From: CBDCKN01 sp965219035
GTDB lineage: Bacteria > Gemmatimonadota > Gemmatimonadetes > Longimicrobiales > Gaopeijiaceae
Direction: 5' to 3'
NCBI GenBank assembly: GCA_965219035.1
Contig: CBDCMR010000004.1
Span: forward strand, 1,798,001 to 1,862,000
Length of the DNA: 64,000 bases
Each line of letters begins with the position of its first letter. Position 1 is the first letter of the stretch. The notes under the pieces are model-generated. The model was not told the origin of the DNA. It did no database searches and saw only the letters and a list, made by a program, of their open reading frames with translations. The position numbers were made by a program, and so were the translations under genes. Positions 35,584 to 44,949 of this stretch are shown here, piece after piece.

Positions 35584-35634
35584 AGGTGTACGGCGGGACG
35601 CCGCGCACCGTGTGGGAGAGTACGGCGTCGCCAC
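35584..35634 (+). pseudogene. Inverted 5S rRNA 3'-end fragment
   Basis: On the plus strand gtgggagagtacggcg (35613-35628) matches the 3' strand of the intact 5S gene, which reads gtgggagagtacgtcg on the minus strand, and the preceding bases (ggtgtacggcgggacgccgcgc) also look like a 5S helix IV region. It faces the real 5S gene tail to tail across the terminator. Probably the scar of a recombination between rrn operons. Confidence 0.5.
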
Positions 35635-35656
35635 ACTCCTGTTGGCCTCCACAAAA

Positions 35657-35688
35657 GGGGCCTACACCCATTGAAGGATGTAGGCCCC
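35657..35688 (-). terminator. rrn operon terminator
   Basis: Stem ggggcctaca / tgtaggcccc with a 12-nt loop, followed in the minus direction by TTTTG. It lies 6 nt after the 5S rRNA 3' end. Confidence 0.9.
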
Positions 35689-35694
35689 AAAAGA

Positions 35695-35812
35695 AGCTGG
35701 CGACGACGTACTCTCCCACCGGGTCTCCCCAGCAGTACCATCCGCGCGGCAGGGCTTAACGGCCGTGTTCGAGATGGGAACGGGTGTGTCCCCTGCGCAA
35801 TAGCCACCAGCA
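35695..35812 (-). rRNA. rrf: 5S ribosomal RNA
   Basis: About 118 nt. The helix I strands gctggtggc and gtcgccagc pair, and the central conserved part reads cccatctcgaacacgg on the minus strand. Last gene of the rrn operon. Confidence 0.93.
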
Positions 35813-36052
35813 CTAGCATCAGGGTAGAGAGAGAAACCGTAGAGACCTCTGGCTCGTTGTCCAAGCGTGTGTTGGTTTGGGGTGAGGATATGGATCGGAC
35901 CCCTTGAAAGGAGGGGAACTGGTCAAGCCTCTCGGGCCATTAGTACGGCTCGGCTACACGTGTTACCACGCTTCCACCTGCCGCCTATCAACGTGCTAGT
36001 CTCGCACGGCCCTTCTGAGAACTTACGTTCTGGGAGTGCTCATCTTGGAGGA

Positions 36053-36085
<33 letters not shown>

Positions 36086-36253
36086 TTTCCCGACGTCGCT
36101 ACCCGGCGATGCTCCTGGCGGAGCAACCGGTACACGAGGGGTCAGTCCATCCCGGTCCTCTCGTACTAGGGACGGCTCTCCTCAACACTCCTACGCCCAC
36201 GACGGATACAGACCGAACTGTCTCACGACGTTCTAAACCCAGCTCATGTACCG

Positions 36254-36287
<34 letters not shown>

Positions 36288-36363
36288 TCTCCAGCCCCAG
36301 GATGCGATAAGCCGACATCGAGGTGCCAAACCGCCCCGTCGATGTGAACTCTCGGGGGCGATA

Positions 36364-36436
<73 letters not shown>

Positions 36437-36521
36437 GCCTACTTTCGTACCTGCTCGATCCGTCGATCTCGCAGTCAAGCTCCCTTCTGCCTTTACACTC
36501 TTCGCGCGATTGCCGACCGCG

Positions 36522-36555
<34 letters not shown>

Positions 36556-36556
36556 G

Positions 36557-36589
<33 letters not shown>

Positions 36590-36870
36590 CCACGGTCCCC
36601 GAGGAGGATTCACTCCCCTGGGTTAGAGCCTCAACATTGTAAGGGTGGTATTTCACCAGTGGCTCCCCGAAGCCTAGCGACTCCGGTTCATAGCCTCCCA
36701 CCTATCCTACACATGCAAAGCCAAGACCCAATGGCAGGTTGTAGTAAAGGTGCACGGGGTCTTTTTGTCCTGTCGCGGGTACTCGGTATCCTCACCGAGA
36801 CTCCAATTTCGCCGAGCTTGCGGAGGAGACAGCGCCCAAATCGTTACGCCATTCGTGCAGGTCGGAACTT

Positions 36871-37209
36871 CGTGTTATCCCACGGTTGTCCCGTGGGCAC
36901 AGACTATACCTTCACCTGATCGAAGCGAGTTGAGAATCTCGTCTTCTGAGTCTGCTTCTGAGTCTGCCGGATGGATTCATCCCCATCGTGATCACATCCA
37001 TCGGCAAAGATCAGGGCCGGCGTGTTATGGATCGGCGGCTGGAGCCACTTCACCATCCAAGGATCTCACCCTTGAGTCGTTACAGGGATGGCTGGATAGG
37101 CCATCTTACCCTCGGTATTGCCCGCGGCCCCTGCACAGGGCCGGTAGGGTTTCACCGATTTGAGCCGGTTTGCTGAGCGGGATCGCTCCCACTCGGGGCA
37201 GTTTTATCT
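36871..37209 (-). ncRNA. Group I intron at 23S position 1951 (no ORF)
   Basis: A 339-nt insertion between TTGTCGGGT and AAGTTCC (after E. coli U1951). The last intron base is G. The S element aggtatagtctg is near the 3' end, and the complementary R strand cagact occurs upstream (P7 pairing cagact/agtctg). An internal guide (tgccccga, about 15 nt in) can pair with the 5' exon tcggg, with one bulged base before U1951. No long frame is present. The R-strand unit is duplicated in tandem (see findings). The subgroup is not assigned. Confidence 0.88.
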
Positions 37210-37229
37210 ACCCGACAAGGAATTTCGCT

Positions 37230-37850
37230 CAGTTGGTCTCTACAGTTTCCTATAAAGCTGGACTTTATCTTGATTGCCCTCGGTTCATCTGATGCGTTGA
37301 ATCTCATCGATTCCTTCGCTGGTCAAATGCCGATCTTCGCCCATCATCCGCACAATCTTCCTGAACTTCTGGAAGTCTACTCGCTTCTTCGTCTTCAACT
37401 TGTGCTTTTCGAAGAACGGGATGATGCGCTCGAGCAGATGATCCTTACCCCTCACGCGATAGGCCAGCCAGTCGCCATGGTTCCTACGAACCACTCCGCA
37501 ACCGAAAAAGGCTTTCAACGCATGGAGCGCTTGAACATCGCGTTCGTGCTGCACGACGGTGAACTCAGGTAGAACCTGAAATCCGGTCTTCATATCAGCG
37601 TGTTCATTGATGCCGACGTGAAAACACCCCTCACCGTCCACAAACCCCACAATCCACTGCGGTTCGAGTCTCATGATGCAATCCTGAACGTAAAGTCTCT
37701 GAGGGTTCCCGGTTGCAGAACCCGGGCCTTCCCTGCGGATTGCCCCCATGTCCGCCGGATTTTTACTGAAGACCGGGTGGTCTACGAGTACCGGACGGCT
37801 GTGCGAGGGTATTCCCGCATATGGTTCAGTTTTACTAAGGCTGAAATCCA
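37230..37850 (-). ncRNA. Group I intron at 23S position 1931, with endonuclease ORF
   Basis: A 621-nt insertion between CTAAGGT and AGCGAAATT (after E. coli U1931), ending in G. The guide GCCTTAG near the intron 5' end pairs with exon CTAAGGT, closing with the required U-G wobble (P1). Core elements read ggcaatccgcagggaag (Q) and ctcagagacttta (R); the S element aagataaagtcc follows the ORF. The endonuclease gene therefore sits in the peripheral loop between R and S (P8 region). Known introns at this site occur in Thermotoga and other bacteria. Confidence 0.93.
37285..37674 (-). CDS. Intron-encoded LAGLIDADG homing endonuclease
   Basis: A 129-residue protein starting at ATG 37674, directly after the intron R element; a longer frame reaching TTG 37851 would read through the ribozyme core and the splice site, so it is not the likely start. 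It has one LAGLIDADG motif (WIVGFVDGEGCFHVG, residues 7-21, with the catalytic acid in DGEG), and the family ending FRKIVRMMGEDRHLTSEGIDEIQRI. A single motif means it should act as a homodimer cutting a pseudo-palindromic site around 23S position 1931. The frame looks intact, so the intron may still be mobile. Confidence 0.93.
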   Translation of the reverse strand: MRLEPQWIVGFVDGEGCFHVGINEHADMKTGFQVLPEFTVVQHERDVQALHALKAFFGCGVVRRNHGDWLAYRVRGKDHLLERIIPFFEKHKLKTKKRVDFQKFRKIVRMMGEDRHLTSEGIDEIQRIR

Positions 37851-37864
37851 ACCTTAGGACCGTT

Positions 37865-38182
37865 CGAATTTGTTACTCAGCACTGTGACAGGTCGCCACA
37901 GCACCGGGCGTGGTCATTTCTGCCACGCTCTGCATGTTACCATGCAGTCCGGACTATATCATCCGCCCTCGCGGGCGGTCTGGCGTGTAGTCTCTGAGGA
38001 TTCCCAAGACGGGCGAGAATGTCCTCGTCCGAACTTGAGTCTTTCCTGCTGATTGCCCGTCCACCGCGGATTGTCACTGCCACCCTCTTCAGCGACTCGG
38101 ATCGAGTCACCTATTGGCGAGTACCGCGATTTCGACCGGGTATCCCAGCATATAGCCAGATTTTATAACTACGGTGGTCTCC
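37865..38182 (-). ncRNA. Group I intron at 23S position 1917 (no ORF)
   Basis: A 318-nt insertion between GGCCGTAACTAT and AACGGTCC (after E. coli U1917), ending in G. The guide GTAGTTA about 10 nt into the intron pairs with exon TAACTAT with the closing U-G wobble. Core elements: ggcaatcagcaggaaag (Q), cctcagagactacacg (R) and gatatagtccgg (S). No frame. The site is the one used by the Coxiella burnetii L1917 intron, which carries an endonuclease; this copy lacks it. Confidence 0.92.
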
Positions 38183-39911
38183 ATAGTTACGGCCGCCGTT
38201 TACCGGGGCTTCAGTTCAGAGCTTCGCCTTACGGCTAACCCCTCCCTTTAACCTTCCGGCACCGGGCAGGCGTCAGTGCCTATACGTCGTCTTACGCGAC
38301 TTTGCAGACACCTGTGTTTTTAATAAACAGTCGCTTGGGCCGATTCTCTGCGGCCCGCTTCAGCTCCACCATGCATCGGTTTCACCTACCACGGGCTCCC
38401 CTTCTCCCGAAGTTACGGGGATATTTTGCCGAGTTCCTTCTCCGCAATTCACTCGAGCACCTTAGGCTTCTCGCCTCGCCTACGTGTGTCCGTTTACGGT
38501 ACGGTCACAGCAAGCACTCCCCCACGAGGCTTTTCTCGGCAGTATGCTCCACTACCCTTTGCGGGGCCCGAAGGCCCCTTCGGCATCGGCGCTCGGCTAT
38601 CCAGGTCTTTTATTCCCCGGAAACGCCTACCACCTTGCATCGGATATTCCACCACCCGACGGTTGCTTCGCTCCTGCGTCCCCCCTTGGGGTCAAACGCA
38701 CTACGCTGTGGTACGGGAATATTAACCCGTTTCCCATCGCCTACGCCCTTCGGCCTCGGCTTAGGGACCGACTAACCCGGAGCGGATGAACCTGGCTCCG
38801 GAACCCTTAGGCTTTCGGTGACAGAGATTCTCACTCTGTTTATCGCGTACTCATTCCGGCATGCTCTCTTCCCTACGCTCCACCGGTGCCCTCACAGGCC
38901 GGCTTCAATGCCTAGGGAACGCTCCCCTACCATGTTTCCACATCCGTAGCTTCGGCGGCTAGCTTTAGTCCCGACCATTATCGGCGCAGATCCACTTGAC
39001 TAGTGAGCTATTACGCACTCTTTAAAGGCATGGCTGCTTCTAAGCCAACCTCCTAGTTGTCTTTGCAAATCCACATCCTTTCTCACTTAGCTAACACTTC
39101 GGGGCCTTAGCTGACGGTCTGGGTTCTTTCCCTCTCGCAGACGGACATTATCGCCCGCCCACTGACTCCCAGAGTCCATCTCACAGGCATTCGGAGTTTG
39201 CATGGGGTCAGTAAGCGGGTAGGCCCCCTAGCCCACGCAGTGCTCTACCTCCTGGAGACATCGCTCTGAGGCTATACCTAAATATATTTCGGGGAGAACC
39301 AGCTATCTCCGAGCTTGATTGGCCTTTCACCCCTATCCACAGCTCATCCGAGCGGTTTTCAACCCACAACGGTTCGGGCCTCCACCAGGTGTTACCCCAG
39401 CTTCACCCTGGCCATGGATAGATCGCTTCGGTTTCGGGTCTACCCCTGCGTACTTCGTAGCCCACTTCAGACTCGCTTTCGCTTCGGCTTCGGACCAGAG
39501 GCCCTTAACCTCGCACGCAAGGCGTAACTCGCCGGATCATAATGCAAAAGGCACGCAGTCACCCAGATCCACATCCGAAGACATAGATCAGGCTCCTACC
39601 GCTTGTATGCACGCGGTTTCAGGGTCTATTTCACTCGCCGTCAGGCGTGCTTTTCACCTTTCCCTCACGGTACTCTTCACTATCGGTCACGGACTCGTAT
39701 TTAGCCTTGGAGGATGGTCCCCCCAGATTCAACCGGGATTCCTCGTGTCCCGGCCTACTCGGGAACTCCAGCAAATCTTTACTCGCATTTCGCGTACGGG
39801 ACTCTCACCCTCTCCGGTCCGCCGTTCCAGGCGCGTTCCGCTATGCTTTCAGGATCCTTGCACTGAAGCCCCGCAACCCCGCACGGGTTTAACCCCACGC
39901 GGTTTGGGCTC

Positions 39912-39943
<32 letters not shown>

Positions 39944-40162
39944 TCACATTTGATTTCTTTTCCTCCGGGTACTTAGATGTTTCAGTTCCCCGGGTTAGCC
40001 TCCCTTTCGGGATGACGGGGCATCACCCCCGCCGGGTTTCCCCATTCGGACATCTCCGGATCTGAGCTTGCTTGCAGCTCCCCGAAGCTTTTCGCAGCTT
40101 GCCACGTCCTTCATCGCCGGTCCGTACCTAGGCATCCACCGTGTGCACTTTAACGCTTGACC

Positions 40163-42146
<1,984 letters not shown>

Positions 42147-42273
42147 TGAAGAAAAGCTTGTCAGCTCCGTTTGAACGCCGATCTCGTAGATCGATCGTTC
42201 GGAATCTACGTTTGAAACCCACTCGCGCTCGAGGCGCGAAAAAAAGCGAGACGTAGTGCTCGCTTCGTGTGGG

Positions 42274-42303
42274 CCCGCTCACTACCTCAAGACCTCAGTT
42301 TTC
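42274..42303 (-). promoter_or_regulatory. 5' strand of the 16S rRNA processing stem
   Basis: Reads gaaaactgaggtcttgaggt on the minus strand and pairs with 40503-40532 beyond the 16S 3' end. Confidence 0.85.
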
Positions 42304-42412
42304 AAACAGCTTGGGCTCGCCTCGACAGAGGTCGAGAACTCGGAGAACATAGGGCCCTCGCGAGCAAAACGCAGCGGGCCGCAGTACAGCCGCAGCTCGC
42401 CGCGAGAAGTAA

Positions 42413-42441
42413 ACGATAAACAGGGTCCTGAGGGGTGTCAA
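42413..42441 (-). promoter_or_regulatory. rrn operon promoter (sigma-70 type)
   Basis: On the minus strand TTGACA (42441-42436), a 17-nt spacer, then TATCGT (42418-42413). A consensus -35 and good spacing, about 270 nt before the 16S 5' end. Confidence 0.8.
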
Positions 42442-42462
42442 CACCGGGATCTCGGGATTTCT

Positions 42463-42486
42463 TCGGGGGTGCCGAAACACCCCCGA
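42463..42486 (-). terminator. Hairpin downstream of tRNA-His
   Basis: Nine-bp stem tcgggggtg / cacccccga, loop tttcgg, about 30 nt after the tRNA-His 3' end and before the rrn promoter. No T run follows it (a T run comes directly after the tRNA instead), so it may be a weak or processing-linked terminator. Confidence 0.5.
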
Positions 42487-42515
42487 TCCCAACCTCCCCC
42501 GGACCCAAAAAAAAG

Positions 42516-42590
42516 GGTGGACGAGCGGAATCGAACCGCCGACCTCCGGAACCACAATCCGGCGCTCTAACCAACTGAGCTACGCCCACC
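42516..42590 (-). tRNA. tRNA-His(GTG)
   Basis: Minus strand. Acceptor strands GTGGGCG and CGTCCAC pair (one G-T), with an extra 5' G (G-1) opposite C73, the hallmark of tRNA-His. Anticodon loop ttgtggt, anticodon GTG; T-arm ggcggttcgattccgct. CCA is not encoded; a T8 run follows directly. Confidence 0.96.
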
Positions 42591-42710
42591 AGAAACTCCC
42601 TTCGGGCGTCAAAGCTAAGCGGTATCTTCGGACTCGTAAAGCCGGTTAGTCCGTCCATGGAACCGCTATAGTTCGCAGGGGATATGGCCGATATGCCGGA
42701 ATCCGGATCA

Positions 42711-44045
42711 TCACCGCAGGAACTGATTCCTGAAGTGCGCATCGTGGCCCTTCACGTCGTGAGCCCGGATGATCTCGACCCCGTTCCTTGCGAACGTGTC
42801 GCTCACCTCGAGGGTCTCGGCGTCCCGCTCTTCGCTCGGCTTGTCCGTCACCAGCTCGAAGAAGGACTTACGGCTGTGGCCGATTAGCAGCGGCGTCTCC
42901 AGCTCGTAGAGCTCATCCACGCGTCCGAGGATCTGCCAGTTCTGCTGAGAGGTCTTCCCGAACCCGATCCCGGGGTCGAAGATCAACCGTCGATGGGAGA
43001 TTCCACTCCGATCGAATGCCTCGAGCTTGTCCCGTCCCCAATCCTTCAGGAAGTGGACGGGGTCCGCGGCCCTGGGAATGAACTCTCCCTTCACCACGGG
43101 TATCGACAGGCTGTGCATGAAGACGAGTAGGACGTCGGTGCCCTGGGCGATTTCCAACATCGCCGGGTCCGAGAATCCGGTGACATCGTTGATGAGGTCG
43201 ATGCCGACGTCCAGGGCCCGGCGCACCGTATCCGGATTCCTCGAATCGAGGCTGACCCTGAACGATTGCTCGCTCTGCAGATCCTTGAGACCGTGAAGCA
43301 CGGGCTCCAAACGGGCCCATTCGACCGAGTGCCTCACCCGCTTCCCACCGGGACGCGTGGACTCGGCACCGATGTCGACGATGGTGGCTCCGGAATCGAT
43401 GAGCATTCGCGCGTGACCGAGGGCGTCCGCCGGCCGGGCGTAGCGCCCTGCATCGCTGAAGCTGTCAGGCGTGACATTCAAGATCCCCATGAGCTCGGGG
43501 TAGCTCACCCTGTAGTCGGACTCCGGTACGTAGACCGTTCCGGACCCACCGGTCCCGGCAAGTCTCTCGGCATGATCGCGGAGCGAAGATCCTTCGAGCA
43601 CATCGTCGGGTACCAGGTCTCGGAGCGGTTCCACGACGAAGGGCCGATTGAGGATCTCCGGGTGGGGGATGTGAAGCTCTTCGGTTCGCATTTCCATCCC
43701 AGGCCACCAGAGGATGTCGATATCGACGATCCTCGGAGCCCACCTCTCATCCCCGGAGCGCCCGAGGGAGTGCTCGATCTCCTTGAGTCTCCGCAGCAGC
43801 CCGTCGGGCTCGACCAGGGGCTCGCCCGACACGGCACAGTTCAGATATGGGAGATCCCAGTCGTCCGGGGACCCGGGCGGTAAGAGAGCGGATGACTCGT
43901 ACACCCTGCTGAGCTCCGGATTTCGAAGAACGGGGCGAGCGCCACGCGTCAGCCTGGTGACGGCTCTCTTCAGGTTGATCTCGCGGTGCCCCAAATTGCT
44001 GCCGAGGCCCAGGACCAGTTCCGTCCGTCCGGCGCGAGCTCTCAC
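42711..44045 (-). CDS. folK-folP: Bifunctional FolK-FolP: HPPK / dihydropteroate synthase
   Basis: Two consecutive steps of folate synthesis in one 444-residue protein. Residues 1-160 are 6-hydroxymethyl-dihydropterin pyrophosphokinase (LVLGLGSNLGHRE at 11-23; RWAPRIVDIDILWW with catalytic Asp pair; LHIPHPEILNRPFVVEPL). Residues about 180-444 are DHPS (ELMGILNVTPDSFSDAGRY; DIGAESTRPGG; ISLIND-type LINDVTGF; FDPGIGFGKT; LIGHSRKSF). Such HPPK-DHPS fusions are familiar from eukaryotes and scattered bacteria. The GTG start lies one nt from the CTAG border of the MITE, so its ribosome site and promoter, if any, come from the element. Confidence 0.94.
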   Translation of the reverse strand: MRARAGRTELVLGLGSNLGHREINLKRAVTRLTRGARPVLRNPELSRVYESSALLPPGSPDDWDLPYLNCAVSGEPLVEPDGLLRRLKEIEHSLGRSGDERWAPRIVDIDILWWPGMEMRTEELHIPHPEILNRPFVVEPLRDLVPDDVLEGSSLRDHAERLAGTGGSGTVYVPESDYRVSYPELMGILNVTPDSFSDAGRYARPADALGHARMLIDSGATIVDIGAESTRPGGKRVRHSVEWARLEPVLHGLKDLQSEQSFRVSLDSRNPDTVRRALDVGIDLINDVTGFSDPAMLEIAQGTDVLLVFMHSLSIPVVKGEFIPRAADPVHFLKDWGRDKLEAFDRSGISHRRLIFDPGIGFGKTSQQNWQILGRVDELYELETPLLIGHSRKSFFELVTDKPSEERDAETLEVSDTFARNGVEIIRAHDVKGHDAHFRNQFLR

Positions 44046-44046
44046 G

Positions 44047-44214
44047 CTAGTGTCCCGTTACCAAAGTGTCTCGGCCAGTCGAGGGCACGGGGCATCCGTG
44101 GGCTCGGCGTTGGAACTCCTTACCGTAGCTTGCGCTACGCTGCGTCGTCCCGCCTTGATCCCACGGCGCCCCGACCCTCTTGGTGGCTCGCGAACTTCGG
44201 AAACGGAACACTAG
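44047..44214. mobile_element. Short MITE-like element, copy B, with CTAG target duplication
   Basis: CTAG at 44047-44050 and 44211-44214 flanks a 160-bp body with the same imperfect inverted ends as copy A at 1912-2004 (TGTTCCGTTTCCGAAGT and TGTCCCGTTACCAAAGT). The interior has further hairpins (cgtagc gcaa gctacg; gcgccgtggg / cccacggatgc) that are missing from copy A. The CTAG at 44211 holds the TAG stop of the His-rich gene. TGT...ACA ends with CTAG suggest an IS481-related, non-autonomous element. Confidence 0.8.
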
Positions 44215-44858
44215 AACCAAAACGCGCGGCGGACCTTCTGGCCGGTGGCCTCCGGCGTGGGCTCCGACGCTGAGCAGCCTCCTGCGTCCTGGTGGTACTG
44301 ATTGAAGATGTTGGCGGTGCTGGGTATCTCGGCGACTTGCGTCTCGAGAATCTCGTCGAAGCTCTCCGGCCCGAAGCTGATGAGGAGGCGATCCTCGGAC
44401 TCGATCACACGGTTGAACACCGAGGGAACCCGAAGCCCGTCCAGGACGAACTTCAGCTGCCTGTCGCCCTCGGCGAAATAGCGGTCTCCCCGGTCGCTGA
44501 TGAAGAAGTCATCGCCGAGGGCAAAGCCGATGTTCTGGAAGAAGTGTCCCCAGGTGGCACCTTCATGGTGTACGTGGACGACGTCGTGGATCCCCTCGTG
44601 CATGTGAGCCCTCTCCACAGCGAGTATCACGTCGGGGTTTACTTTGCACGCCGATACATCCTGCATGTAGTGCATGGCGCTCAGGTCCAGGCGCTCTCCG
44701 TTCAGAAAAACGGCGAAGTTCGCATGATAGTGGGGTCCCTCGTTGTCGGGGAGCTCGGGTAGGGTCGCGAACCGTGCCGCTCCGATCCCCACCACACCTA
44801 TCACGACTCCGATCGTCACCAGGAGCGCCACCTTCCCACCGCTGTAGGACCCAACCAT
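44211..44858 (-). CDS. Membrane-anchored His-rich protein of unknown function
   Basis: A 215-residue protein from ATG 44858 (ggaggttgaggcg upstream). One N-terminal membrane segment (VALLVTIGVVIGVVGIGAA) anchors a periplasmic domain. A first motif HYHANFAVFLNGE (about residue 42) is followed by the striking HMHEGIHDVVHVHHEGATWGHFF (about 85-107) with seven His. The pattern would suit metal binding or a small cupin-like fold, but I recognise no characterised member. A Cys occurs in DVSACKVN and another near the C-terminus (GGCSASE). It follows the VWA operon by 90 nt. Confidence 0.75.
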   Translation of the reverse strand: MVGSYSGGKVALLVTIGVVIGVVGIGAARFATLPELPDNEGPHYHANFAVFLNGERLDLSAMHYMQDVSACKVNPDVILAVERAHMHEGIHDVVHVHHEGATWGHFFQNIGFALGDDFFISDRGDRYFAEGDRQLKFVLDGLRVPSVFNRVIESEDRLLISFGPESFDEILETQVAEIPSTANIFNQYHQDAGGCSASEPTPEATGQKVRRAFWF

Positions 44859-44949
44859 CGCCTCAACCTCCCTCCGGAGAATCGACCACTTCGAGCCGAT
44901 CCATGTTCGAGTCGTACGTATACGTATACCCGGAATCACATCGCACGTA

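Larger units (their letters stand above)
42147..42462 (-). other. rrn leader region
   Basis: About 315 nt between the rrn promoter and 16S. It contains the promoter at 42413-42441, the 5' strand of the processing stem at 42274-42303, and a T-rich run (gctttttttcgcg) at about 42236-42249. No coding frame of note. Confidence 0.75.

Noticed and set aside
37285..37851. Longer 188-codon form of the intron endonuclease starting at TTG 37851
   Set aside because: It would translate the intron guide, Q and R elements and begin on the exon base U1931. The ATG at 37674 directly after the R element gives a normal LAGLIDADG protein.
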